Part shown: in pieces, positions 12,223 to 24,400 of the stretch
Layout: each line of letters starts with the position of its first letter
How positions within the stretch are numbered: the first letter of the stretch is position 1
Assembly (NCBI RefSeq): GCF_963678975.1
Contig: NC_089272.1
Span: forward strand, 2,104,359 to 2,168,358
DNA: 64,000 bases
Direction: 5' to 3'
DNA from: Dysidea avara
Lineage: Eukaryota; Porifera; Demospongiae; Dictyoceratida; Dysideidae
Position numbers and translations under genes: made by a program
The notes under the pieces: generated by a model
Told to the model about the DNA's origin: nothing
What the model saw: the letters and a program-made list of their open reading frames with translations, nothing else
Databases searched by the model: none

Positions 12223-13801
12223 TTACACATCGCTAACATCACTCAACCAGTCCATAGTAGCCTGTACACCATTAACAGTTTTATTCCACTCATCACTGAC
12301 TATCCATAAATTGTGTTGTAATAAGTTAGACTCCTTCTTGTCCCCCTGATGTGAGGAGTGAGGGTGACATACATAATATGACGATAGTGTGGTGGTGTCA
12401 CAGTCATCCCTACACACAACATCTTGTGGCAGGGCTACTGTAGTGATGACATGGTCAGATGATGTTCCCTTGTAGTAATGGTGACCATCGTACTGTACAG
12501 AGTCCCATGTGATCTCCATACTAACTAGTATACTATTGAACCTGTTCTGATCACTACCTGCTCTTGCTATGGGGGTGTGTCCCATTAGCTGCCACATTTT
12601 CTCTATGAGGGGAGGGAGAGGTATTGTGTTATTGTATAGTGAGTTCTCCATTATTCAAACACCTGTGTTCAATTTTGTTGAGATAAGTCCTATTCATTTA
12701 TATACAGAGTTCTGTTGAACTACTCTAATAGAACATACAGTAATGTCAAATACTCTAATAGAACACTCATACTGTTTGGATAATCAAGTATCTACTGCTA
12801 TAAATATGTGAACAAGTAAATCTGCTTCATGACCTCATTAATAAGACCACCTCATTATAGTGATCATGTCAAGTAGGTCCCAAACATAGCTAAGGTGTAC
12901 TTCATGACCTCATTAATAAGACCACCTCATTATAGTGACCGTGTCAAGTAGGTCCCAAACATAGCTAAGGTGTACTCCATGACCTCACCAAGGCCCATTA
13001 CCCTAACATACACTACACGCATACAGACGGACACATACCAGTGTTATCATTACTCCTAATCAACACTGCTCCAATACACATACAAAAGCCCCAAGCACGA
13101 TGGGCTGTCTTGGGAATACAATTCTTCATTGACGTTGAAGTAATAATATCAACATCATTAAAATGATCAAACACTGACTGAATATTATTCATTAGGAGAG
13201 CATCAATATCCATCTGTAGTACATCATAGCCCCAGTAGTTGAGTAGCCTCAATACCGTCAGTCTAACCACTACTCTAGCATGGAACAACGTCCCTTCAAT
13301 GTCTGATAAAGATTTGATTATATTATCAACTGTCACAACTGAAGAAACAATTCCCTTATCAGACAGCACCTTGTGAGACTCTTCATCTAAACACACCACT
13401 AACAGATGTCTCATTAGTGATGGAGCATGAAGCTTGGTGTGAACTAGCCAGTTTAACAGGGTAGAGAAATAGTCAAAACTCACCATCAAGTAAGTTATTT
13501 GCTTATTAAAGTTGGCTGTGTCAACTGTTGATTTCAGATTTGTGGCCCATTTTGATCGTAGCATTCTGTTCGCTGGAAATGTGAGGTTCGGATAAGGAAA
13601 TAATATTTGTGAATGATATTCCAATATTTTCAGTCGTCTTCTGCGGGACACTGCCTGAGGTGCTGCACTAGTGTCGGAATTCTGAGAGTCACTAACATCA
13701 TTGTATAGCGAGTGACTGCTTGAAATGAAATAATGATGATAGATGAACGCCAGTAGAAATACAATGGGAAGTAACTTTAGTAAATGTTTGTAACTTAACA
13801 T
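12223..13801 (-). CDS. Golgi-type glycosyltransferase (nucleotide-diphospho-sugar transferase family)
   Basis: Exon A (13801-13039) encodes a short cytosolic N-terminus, one membrane anchor (residues about 9-24, KLLPIVFLLAFIYHHYF), a stem region and a catalytic domain with a DxD motif (DID, residues 198-200, in the context DVLQMDIDALL), followed by WGFCMCIGAVLIRS. It ends at donor CTG|GTATGT. Exon B (about 12651-12223) continues the family pattern: MWQLMGHT, GSDQNRFNSIL, CRDDCD and YYVCHPH, then a stop. These segments match the PF03407-type fold that transfers a sugar from a nucleotide sugar in the Golgi. An acceptor (TTTCAG) just upstream of the ATG suggests a 5' UTR intron. The simple A-B join through the CAG at about 12662 meets an in-frame TGA, so a small exon is missing, the acceptor lies elsewhere, or the gene is damaged. 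The substrate is unknown. Confidence 0.75.
12825..12983. repeat. 75-bp tandem duplication
   Basis: Two near-identical units beginning CTTCATGACCTCATTAATAA, with a partial third start. It lies in the intron between the two glycosyltransferase exons. The preceding 100 bases contain two ACTCTAATAGAAC motifs. Confidence 0.9.
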
Positions 13802-14178
13802 GGTCTATGTAGTTTCTGAAATATAAAACAACATAAATAACACTGGAACCTGTTAATGTGGGCACATAACAACACCTACATAATCCAGAAAGGTCCCAAA
13901 GTACCTCTTAGTGCATAACCTGACCTGGAAAATTAGGGCACCTTGATAACCAGGACACTTGTCCATGGTCCCATTTGTATTATTAGTGTACACACGTTTA
14001 GACCCCTGAAATCAGGACACCTTGCAATCGATAATCAGGACACTTGTTCATGGTCACATTTGCACCATGGTTGATACTTTTAGGATAACTTTGAGAGCAT
14101 AATTTTACAAATATATAACTCATTCCTTAAGAGTCAAGTGCATTTCTCAGTAAAAGTCAGTAAAAGTCAGGTGTGAAG

Positions 14179-14850
14179 GCTTATTTATTGACTTGGACCA
14201 AGGATGACGATCAGGGTACAGGGTGCCACCCCAGGCTTGAATTTGGTAACAACATAAGGAGAGAATAAACGTCTTAACGATTAAGACAAAATATACAGTA
14301 CAAGCATACAGGGGCCTAGACACAGGGGTACCATGTGCTGATGGATCAGTACAGGAGCCCTGGAAAGACTTACATTAACTAAAATTAAATTACAATACAC
14401 CAAAAATGTATATATATGTATTACTTTAAGGTGGTCTAAAAGATCCCAGTCCGGGGAGGCTCTAAAATTAAAAATTCTGTAAGAACAGGACACAGCAATG
14501 TGAGCTTCCTGCTCAAACAAGGACCTTACAGTTTTCTTTGGCACTTCACAAGCAGTAGCCACTTGAGCAATTGTTCCTGACAAAAAGTGGCCTAAACAAC
14601 CAATTTCAATGGGAACAAGGTTGATGGTTAACCCAGAAAGCTGGAGGTCATATTGCAAGGAGCTATATCGATCTTCCTTTCTAGCTCTAGCAGCAAGAAG
14701 ATGTTGCTGGGTATTAGTTGGTACCGTCAATTCAAACAAACAAATGGAATCATTAGAAACCAATACCAAGTCAGGCCTGCTGAGGGTGGAGGAAAGATTG
14801 GTTGGGATGGTACTAGGGGGGCTGGAACTAGCAAGATATCCTGGAAGGTC
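14179..14850 (-). pseudogene. 3' fragment of a non-LTR-like retrotransposon ORF
   Basis: Reading the minus strand from about 14850, the frame gives RPDLVLVSNDSICLFELTVP, then ARARKEDRYSSLQYDL, then LVPIEIGCLGHF. This 'RPDLV...ELTVP...RK..KY..L...G....PIEVG' pattern occurs at the C-terminal end of reverse-transcriptase ORFs of non-LTR-like elements in cnidarians and sponges. The reverse transcriptase core is not present, so this is a 5'-truncated copy. An AATAAATAAG signal on the same strand near 14185 could mark the element's 3' end. Confidence 0.6.
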
Positions 14851-14913
14851 AGCGTAAAGTCACCTGGAAGGTCAGCGTATAGTTTGAATTCACCTGGAAG
14901 GTCAGCGTAAAGT
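14839..14913. repeat. Three short tandem units
   Basis: CCTGGAAGGTCAGCGTAAAG is repeated three times with an AT-rich spacer before the last copy. The array abuts the broken 5' end of the retrotransposon fragment. Confidence 0.85.
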
Positions 14914-15094
14914 ACTCTAATACAACACACACCAATATAATAGACAACACCTCACCTCTAATATATATAGTTGATTATTTACATTTGATTGCCTGACTGG
15001 TAGATACATCAAGGGTGTCCTCGAGTATGTCTGATCGGTTCTCAATGAGAAAACATAAACGATTTTAATACACGCGTGAGTACTTACAAATGGC

Positions 15095-15268
15095 TTTCGC
15101 AGGAACCGTAGTCATACAGGACGGTCGGTATACGACACCGTCCTGCTACATTCACTGAATTTGTCGCCTCCCTCTGACAGGCGGTCGGTCATTAATAACA
15201 AAGCACTGTGTATCACGTGCGCTGTTATTACGCATGCGTGAACACCACGTTTTTCTCTCTCGCCATTT
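15095..15268 (+). promoter_or_regulatory. Probable RPS19 promoter with 5'TOP-like start
   Basis: A locally GC-richer segment just upstream of RPS19 contains an E-box CACGTG, a GCATGCGTG motif, and a pyrimidine tract TTTTTCTCTCTCGCC followed by GCCATTTTG. A pyrimidine tract at the start site is typical of ribosomal protein mRNAs (5'TOP), and GCCATTTTG resembles a YY1 site. The glycosyltransferase gene starts on the other strand at 13.8 kb, so bidirectional use is possible. The exact start site is inferred. Confidence 0.5.
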
Positions 15269-15404
15269 TGTTTGGAAGGTGGTTAAGACGTGCGAGGAAT
15301 CAAGTTAGTTATACACTAATTGATAACCATTACATCGTGATTAGTGTTGTATTTTCAACTGTTAACTACACGTCGTGTTTTATTCTACACTGTTGTATGC
15401 TAGG

Positions 15405-18400
15405 ATGCCGTTTGGGGGTACAACAGTAAAAGATGTGGAGGCGCAGGACTTTGTGAAGGCGTTTGCAGCTCATTTAAAGAAGTGAGACACGTTAAATGTT
15501 ACTGCGTGATTGTAAAAGCACTTTTCGTTGTACACGTGTAGTGGGCATTATATAGAATATACATCAATTTTAGGTGTACACGCATAAGACAAGTACACTG
15601 TGACAGTATACAATAGTGTAATGATGTGATGTACAATTGTAGAGTAGAATTTGGGGTGTACACTGTATTCTGACCATGTCCTGATGTGTACTATGGCATT
15701 AATGTGTGCCTGGTTCTCTAAACTGAAGAACAGTCCAGTTGTCTGATAGGGTGAGAAGTTGACCCATGGTGCTGCGAATCTCAACCTACTTGGACTGTAG
15801 GGATGACTTAGCTTCTCAGATAAACTACCATTAAAAGTTTTTCTTTTCACCTAACGTATTTGCATGCTTTCAGTTAAGGCTTTTTGCAAAGGCATAAAAG
15901 GACGCCAAGAGGGCTAACCAAGATTTTTATTTGCATAGAAAATTATACAAATTCATAGAATACCAGACAAGAAATTGGAGGCAAAGGATAAAGTATTGTT
16001 GCTACCAAGGAAAACGACTACTTAATTAGAATATTTGTAACTAAATTAGTTAAGTTAGTATATTCATTGATTGTAGTTTGTGTTTACTATTGCAGGACAG
16101 GCAAGATCACTCTACCTGCCTATGTTGACTATGTGAAAACAGGCAAGCACAAGGAACTAGCTCCCTATGATAAGGATTGGTACTATATCAGAGCTGGTGA
16201 GTATTCTGTAGTACTTCACAGTGATGTGTGTGTTTTAATATGTTTCAACTATGTGTGTGTTTGTCATGTGTGTTTGTCATGTGTGTTTGTCATGTGTGTT
16301 TGTCATGTGTGTATCCACCGAAAGTTGTGCAAAACACAGCTGTTGCAACCCAATGAACCTGTACTAGGATGCCTTCACTTAGGACTTGAGTCCAGTGCAC
16401 TCCTGGGTCAGGACTAGTAACCCGCAGAAGGACTGTCCTGGTTTCATGAAGAGAGGATGCAGAACCCTAAGCTCCAACACTGCTAAGGGAGACAAGGACA
16501 GTTGTGCATGCGGTTTCCCAATTGATACCAGGCCACCATTATACAGCTGGGTAGACTGGAGAAAGTTTCTTGCTCTAAAAATAGCAACAACAGCAACTGG
16601 GCATTGAACACAGGCTGGTGCTCTAGCCCACTTAGGTCCACTGCCGCCCCTCCCTTTACTATGCATGATGCTATGTAGTCACACCCTCTGCTGTACAATC
16701 CAAACAGATAATGCAAATGTCATCGCAGAGCATTGCATAGCTTCTACACAAAGAAATTTGTTGATTGTTTAGTGGTGACCACAGGTTCAGGTTGGAGTGA
16801 ATGTACAAGTACATCCTCCGAAGCTTCATTTGAAAATGTTACCGAAGGTTTGTTACAATTGTCATATCAACAATTAATGAATACACTATAGTACAAACTC
16901 CTACGCTATGTTATAGCTCCAGTATAACATTGTTTAAACTATAACTACATTAAAAAATACGTAAATGGTAGCTTGTTAGTATCCATGGTAATTAGGGCTG
17001 GGATGAAGCTTTGAATGTTTCATGGGTTTGACTTCAAAGGTTAAGTGAGCTTTGAATTTCAAAACAATTCTTTGAAGCTTTGTAATGCACTCATAGCCTA
17101 CAAAAGAATTACAAATAAATGGTTTTTTTTTTATTGCAGCTGCTTATTTATCTTGTGCAATCGATGTTTGTCTCTTCACGATCGATCTTTGTGTGCCACG
17201 CCACTTTTAAACCATTGCAGTTTAGCTTGCTACTGTAGTTGTATCCTTAAAACACCTTATAAGGTGATAGATAATGCATGGAAATGTCCTTTTAGCCATT
17301 ACTTAGTGTTGACCTATGTATGATTGCAGTATAGCAGACACACCCATTTGCAATCGATTGATCGCATTAATCAGTACTGCTGCTATAACTTATTAAATAG
17401 GATTAGAAAGAAGGATGTGCATAATTCTTATTGCAAGAAAACCTGTAACTTGAAAGCTATTGAAGCTTTGAATGTTTTATTAGCAAATGTTCGAAGGTAA
17501 ATTTCACTGTTTGTCCCAGCCCTAATGGTAATGAAGCTTTGGTGGGATAAATGAGCATCCGAATGTTATGAAACCAAATAAATCTTCGAACTATTTGTCT
17601 CAATCCTAGTTCCTCCACCCCAAACAAACTGCTCAATGTATCAAATTAATTTTTAACAAATATGACAATAATTCAATTATGTCCTAAAATTCTGTTTAAT
17701 GCCCACCAGTCACCTTAATTTTCAAATGGCACTTGTCCCTTTTTGCCGCTGACCTTTTCATTGATGTTCTGTACGCATGTTGCAGTAAAATGTACTATAC
17801 AGTAGCTACTAAATATGGAGTAGTTCTAATGGTCATGACTCTTGGCAGCTGTTTCATGCTCTAAACAACACCTTCAAATAGTGGCCACAATATTAGCCAC
17901 AGCTATAAAATATGATACCATACGTACAGTGGATTATTGTTGTGAGATCCAAATCTGTTAAAACAGCTTTTTGAGGGGCTTGCGATAGTAGATTTAATTG
18001 AAGGTGATAACAAGAGTGATAACTCTCTTCACGTTACTAAACCTATATTATACACACATGGAATAATTTCCGAATGGCTCATCACAAAGTGGTTGCATGC
18101 TATTTGAAGAAGGCTCAGTCTCACATATCAATGGTGTTTGACCTAGTTTCCTATTATTACTAGTAGTTACTAATACATGACCATGTGTGCCACATGTCTA
18201 CATAACACATGCACATGAAGAATTTATAAATACTCATGGCTCTGACCTTTGGAATTAGCGAACCAGTGCTTGAAATAAGCAGACAAAAATGCTAGGACAT
18301 AGCACTAACTAAACCATTTTTGATCAGACACTTGTAAAACTTGTTCAGACATTGAATACTTTTACTATGAAAAATTATTATATTAAGTCTGATATGCATA

Positions 18401-21400
18401 TTTCTGAGTAAATTTTGTACCAATTTTGGTTGGACATGATGTCCGACCAAAATAGAACATGTTCGGACAACACCAATTTTGGTTGGAAAATGTCAGATGT
18501 CTGTCCATTATTTCAAGCACTGGCGAACCCATTTGGTTGGGTTAGGGTGGGTGGGACCATTGATATGCTCAACTTCGCTTTCTTCATATAATCCCAAATA
18601 GCATGCAATCACTTCGTGATCCGAGCCATTTGGAAATTATATTTCAGAAGGCTCAGTCTCACATATCAATGGTGTTGTTCGTAGCTTACACAGTCGGAGT
18701 CGAGCTCATAATATTCATACAATAAACCCTAATTAAGAGAGCACTGCTCTACCAAACGTAGTGTCATGAGATGGTTGGTGGTTCCTAAACACCGACTCCG
18801 AGTTCCAATCTGCAGCTTGCACGATATCGCTAACACCTGAACCAGCAGCTGCACATGTTGCTGCTCCCCTGACTGAATGGCCTGCAAAGATAGGTACAGG
18901 CAGGCTATGGTACAGGAAGCAACTGGTTTATGTGGCTTCACCATAGCTACAAATACCCTTGTAGTGAGTGTCCTTAGGCCTCAAATCAGCTGTTGCAGAT
19001 TCATATTGCCAGAGTGTTTCCACTGGGCACAAATTTGCATTGTGCGGAAAAGAAGGAAAAAAACTCTCTAAGGACTCTTCTGTGACAAGATTGTTTTGCT
19101 AAAGCTAATGGCAGAAATTCCACCCCTTCTGGCTTGTAACGATGTCTATCCAATTGCAAATCTGCTGAACGGGATGGTCATTTAAATGTAAGGTGCTTTA
19201 GAGATAAGGAATCTGAAGAACCCAACCCATCCAGGTACTGCAGCACCACCTACACATTCCATGTAGTGGTATATCTTGGGAGAGGGGGTCTAACATGGAA
19301 AGCTCCCTTCAGGAGCCTAGTAATCATGGGATGTTTGCTCACCTTATCTCCATCCACTGGGTCTTGAACTGATGGGATAGCTGATCTGAAGGAGTTGAGG
19401 AAACAGGATGTATATCCTTCTTTGTGTAAATCAGCAAGGAAATTAACCACATCAGCTATAGGTCCAGAAACGGGGTCACAGTTCTGTTCAGAACACCAGC
19501 TAATCCATTTTCTGAACAGGGAATTATAGGTCTGAGAAGACTATGTCCTCCATGACGTCAGCATGAGGTTGGAAGCCTCTGTTGAAAGGCAACTGTTTCT
19601 GAATCTCTCCCTGAGACAGGCCAAACGGCTACCTGGGAGTCGAACTCCCCCATCCTTTGTTGTACTCCCTTCTGCATCTGGGACTCTTGAAGTGAGAGAA
19701 GCTGGGGGTAGTCCCTCAACATTCCCAGGAGGATGGGATACCAGGCCTTCCCCCTCCTTAAGTGCTGTGTTTAGCTCCCATCACTTTATACATCGTGACT
19801 CTAATAAATTTGGACAGCTTTGTGTGTGATGGCTGGTATAAGCAAGTGTAGCAGAAAGAACTTACAGTGTTGTAGTGATTGTGTAGTAAAGTGTATTAGA
19901 AAGTAGTTTAGCTTAGTTGGGTTATTCTATAGTGGTTACCGTATAGCTGGAAATTTTCAAGGGACGAAACTTTCGCAAATTTTGCAAGTGATGATAGCTT
20001 AGTGAAATATAATCGTGAAATGTTTCAGTAGTATACACATAGCTATTACCTGCTTTCTAGACTTTCATGTATTTAAAAATGTGAAAATTGATTTTGCAGT
20101 GTCACGAAAGTTTCATCCCTCGAAAATTTCCCCCTATATGGTAGTTTTGTGCTCATTCTATTTAAAGATCGCCCTGAGAATCGCCTTAGTGTTGTCTACC
20201 ATCGCAATTGCATTCTTGCTAGAATGTGCTACGAGGCGAGTATTGTATAAATGCTGTACAGGGTATAAATAATAGTAAAATGTTAAGAATTTATTTTTCC
20301 ATTATTCTGCTGTTCTGTTATTCATATTCTGGGTTTTACTGCTTCCCCCACTAAAGGTATTTGGTACTCTTGTATGGCATCCAATACCCAAGTGTCCTTA
20401 GTTAACACCTTCCAGGTGTCCATGAAGTAAGCCAGCCTTCCAGCCATCCTTAAAGGGACCTTTACATTTGAAGGAACCCTGAGTCCCATCTCCCTTGTAT
20501 AGGATTTACATTTAATGTCCGTACTTGAAACATACATACAACTGGTACAGGGTTCACAGTTAATTGTCAGTTGCTGCTCTTGCTGGGTGGTCTCTTGTGG
20601 GCTCCTTGTTGCCATTTCATTGGCGTTTAGTAGAGCGCTTGCTTGGCTGCTGGTAGTTGTTCCGCCCTGATGATCGGGTAGTGGGCGTCTCTGAAAAACC
20701 GACGATGGTGATGAGGTATATCTGGCCTTTCGGAGAGCTGTCACCTGTTAAAGGTGTGTGGTAGCGTCTCTGGTAGTGGGGCAGCCTTAAGGAAATCCGC
20801 TTCGTGGTCTTGTGCTCAGGTTACCAAATCTCTATTATACTCTTCGAGTATTCTTGTCCTCCTTATAGAGTAGAGATATGGCAGGACGCATTCCCTAGCA
20901 GGGTCACAGCTGATTCCACAGCCTTGGCCACCCACTCTGGAGGTATTTCTTCAGCCTCAGAGTTAAAGAGCTTCCAGCATGTCAGTTAGGGGAGTCAGGG
21001 CATCTAGAGTGAGGGCTTGAATTCTGGAGAAGGTTCAGTCGTTGGACTTTGTGCTCTTTGAGCACTGTGCTGCCATCAGAGTGGGGACCTTCGTCACAGC
21101 TACCTTCAGTAGCACGAAGTTGTTCCTTTTATCCTCTCGGTCTTTGTTACTGAGGGATGTGAAGCTATGCTCATCAATGCCTCTGTTGTAGGTGTCGCCT
21201 TCACAATTTGTGTGGGGTTCTTTGCCTTCATGTTCCCGTAGATATCCCCATCTTTGTGGGGTTGCAGAACTCCATTTCTTCAGCCCAGTTGACTCCTTTG
21301 ATACGCTGAAGAGAGGGATCCGTGCTTGGAGGGGGCAGTTCCATTGGTGAGGAAGAGCCTCTGTCAGAAACTGTAGTCCTCGGTATTGTTCAATGTCTTG

Positions 21401-24400
21401 TTCGGCAACGTGACATCAATTTGGTCTTCCTTGATTGATGCCACTTCTTGGTGTGACTTGCTGCTGAAACTGGTGTTGGAATTTCTCGAGTGTTTCCCTG
21501 AGCGTTTGCTCAGGGTAGCAGCATCCAAGAGTGTCTGAAGACTGGTATTAGACATAGTGAAAATTCAACACACAACCAGCAGCGGTGAGCTAAGAAAAAG
21601 GTCAAAGGACCAAGACATGGTGGGTATTTGAGATTTCTTCATGTGCATGCATTGTAGACACGTGGCACACAAGCCCATGTATTAGTAACTACTAGTAATA
21701 ATAGGAAACTAGGTCAAACACCATTGATATGTGAGACTGAGCGTTCTGAAATATACAGCAATTACAAGAAACAGAAGAACACTAAGGCCTAAACCTAAGT
21801 ACAGTGTTATGCTAAATCAGCCTTCAGTATAAAGTTCTGGGAATGTGAAAACTGCGAGGCACAAATGATTTTTCCGTAACTCCACACATCTCTTTGGATG
21901 TTAATGTGGCAAAGTTAAGAATACAGATGGTCTGCTTACTCATAGAAATTCAATCTCCCTGTAGAAATTTTTTGTAAGTTAATAGCATATTTTGCAAAAC
22001 TTTGGCCTTGCACACATAACGCGCTGGCAGTGAGTATTAAATAGAATTTTAAGAATCTATGATTCCTGTATGTGCATGCACAAGTGCTCGACAGTGAATG
22101 TGTGTGAATTGTCATGTGTGGTAGTTGAGTCAGTGGCACATAGAGCTTTATACATGTCCACCATACTGAGACCAACCATTTGTTAGTTGGCATGTAACTC
22201 TACCTTCATAATTATATGTTTACAACTAAGGGTGTGCATTACTTAGAAAACTCATTTGATAGTGCTTTCTTTGTGGTTGAGTCTTCAAATAGTTGCTTGT
22301 GTGTTACACATTGTTCCTAACATTTTCTACAGCATCAGTGGCCAGGCACATTTATTTGAGACCTTCAGCTGGAGTTGGTGCACTACAGAAAATTTACGGA
22401 GGTAATCTAATTAGTAATTTAGTTTGTTGTACATATTAGGAGTCCCTGAAGGTACTTGTATAGTTTAAAGTCTAGTGAAGCTCATGTGATACTGATAAAT
22501 TTTCTACCAGGCTTGACAACCTGTGTATGACAGGAAGGCTTTATCAAATCTTGGTCCAAAAGTGTGTATATTGCTTTCATATATAAAGGCAGGAGCTTAT
22601 AATCGCTAAAGGCACTGTTTGGTGTAACGCGTTACATAATATTATTACTTAATGCAATAACGAAGTAATATAATGTACTACATTTCTTATGCTAGTAATA
22701 TGTAATGGCTGTAGCACGTTTCATCGCAGTGGCAGTAATAAGTAATATATTATTACTTTTTAAAAGTACCAGCCCAACACTGTTTATAAGTGGAGAAAAG
22801 GCTTGAATTACCAAGATTTGGTTAAGACCTTTGACCTGCAGGTGTAAGAGCTTGCTGTACTGTACTAGAACAACATGACAAGCTGTTCAAGATGCTACAG
22901 AACTACTAAACATTGTTAGCGATGCTTACCAACATGTGTAAGATTCATCAAAGTACTGTTGTGGTACAGTGTGGGTACTACAGTTCTGTGATTGCTCAAT
23001 TAGAGTATATTATTACTGTGAATGTTCTATTAGAATATTTTAATGTATAATTGAAGTGGTCGGTGGGAAATATATAGTGGTGTGCGATATATATCAATAT
23101 CGCGATAATTTGTCGATATCGTTATCGTATCGATTTTTATACTACTTTAGCAGATTTTGATATTATCGAAAAGTTTCGATAATTATCGAAATATCGAAGA
23201 ATATTTTGATAAATCAGCAGCATTTAGTGTGTGATTGCACAATCATGCTAGAAATTAAGGTTGGTTCTGTACAATCTAGCCACTTTAAAAGCTTGTCTAC
23301 CAATTTTCTAGGTTTATTATTAGTTCTATGCAATAGTTTTAGTATGTGAATTGTATTTGAAGCATATTTATAAATATCGGCCGCCCACACAATTAAAAAT
23401 TATCAAAAATTGAATTGATATTTTGATGTTTACCCTATTATTGTATCGATATCGTATCGAAATGAAAATCCTGATAGCGCACACCACTATAGTACGTTCG
23501 CGTTGAGCTGAACCCTCAAAAACGATTAATAACTTACGATTGCTACATCGCATGGGCCTCCTGTATTGCTCGATATGTAGCGCTTCTCGATCCGCTAAAA
23601 ATATATTAAAAGCGCTTCATTCGAATGTAAGACACTCCAGTTATGACACTGTAAAGTTTTGCCATACATTTTCAATGGGGAAGCCTCTAAAGCGCGGCTC
23701 TTTGATGGTCATGTTGACACATGTTTGTGGCCAAGCCAGACGTCACACACCCGCCCTCAACATGCATGATTTCACCGTCCGTTATGTAAGAGGCTGTAAT
23801 ACACTTTTACAAGAAAAATAAAACAGATTTTGTGTGTGTAAAATAGAGTTGCATAAGTAGAAGAGCTGGGGCCACTGTTGCACTATTTAGAAGATAAGTG
23901 GCCTGCTTATATTCAGGTAAAAAACTTCTTCAGTCTCAAAAGAGAAAAAAACCAAATTATAACAGCTCAAAATCTGTTATTCAGCATTGGTGTTCCTGCA
24001 AGTGAGCCAAACAACATGTATTTTATTTCACATTCACTACAGCTGACTATCGTCTTCTGTTCCCATTTAGTCAATTTGTCATTTTAATCCTTTTCTCATC
24101 ACTCCACCACACATGTACACAGTTTTTACAGCCAGCATTTTGTTTTTGAAGTTACATTCCCAAAAAACTCTAAAATTTTCAACAAATGAAATAATACTGT
24201 TTGTATGAATTTGGGCTGATAGTACCTGTAGTGACTTCCAAACACTCCTGCACTGATTTCATATACAAGGGATGGTATGTTCAACTTCTGCTAGCACAAT
24301 AAAGCAATGGTATTTTTATTAAAGTGCACACACTTATACTTCACCTGTATTTTCATGTACTTCACTGAGTTTAATCCCAGCTACCCGATGACTCCTGGGG

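Larger units (their letters stand above)
18060..21745 (-). mobile_element. Degenerate DIRS-type retrotransposon
   Basis: Inverted terminal repeats of about 110 bp occur at 18113-18222 and 21634-21742 (GTCTCACATATCAATGGTGT at the outer end). Part of the outer sequence recurs inside at 18598-18676, with CAATCACTTCGTGAT inverted relative to 18073-18110 and the ITR tip in direct orientation, like the internal complementary region of DIRS elements. Coding remnants on the minus strand run gag-like (21555-21364), ORF-2 start (20744-20322) and tyrosine recombinase (about 19530-18720). Most of the reverse transcriptase/RNase H region is missing, so the copy is shortened and dead. It lies in RPS19 intron 2. 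Confidence 0.85.

Noticed and set aside
16379..16716. Open frames on both strands near 16.4-16.7 kb
   Set aside because: Explained by the SINE candidate, which is noncoding.
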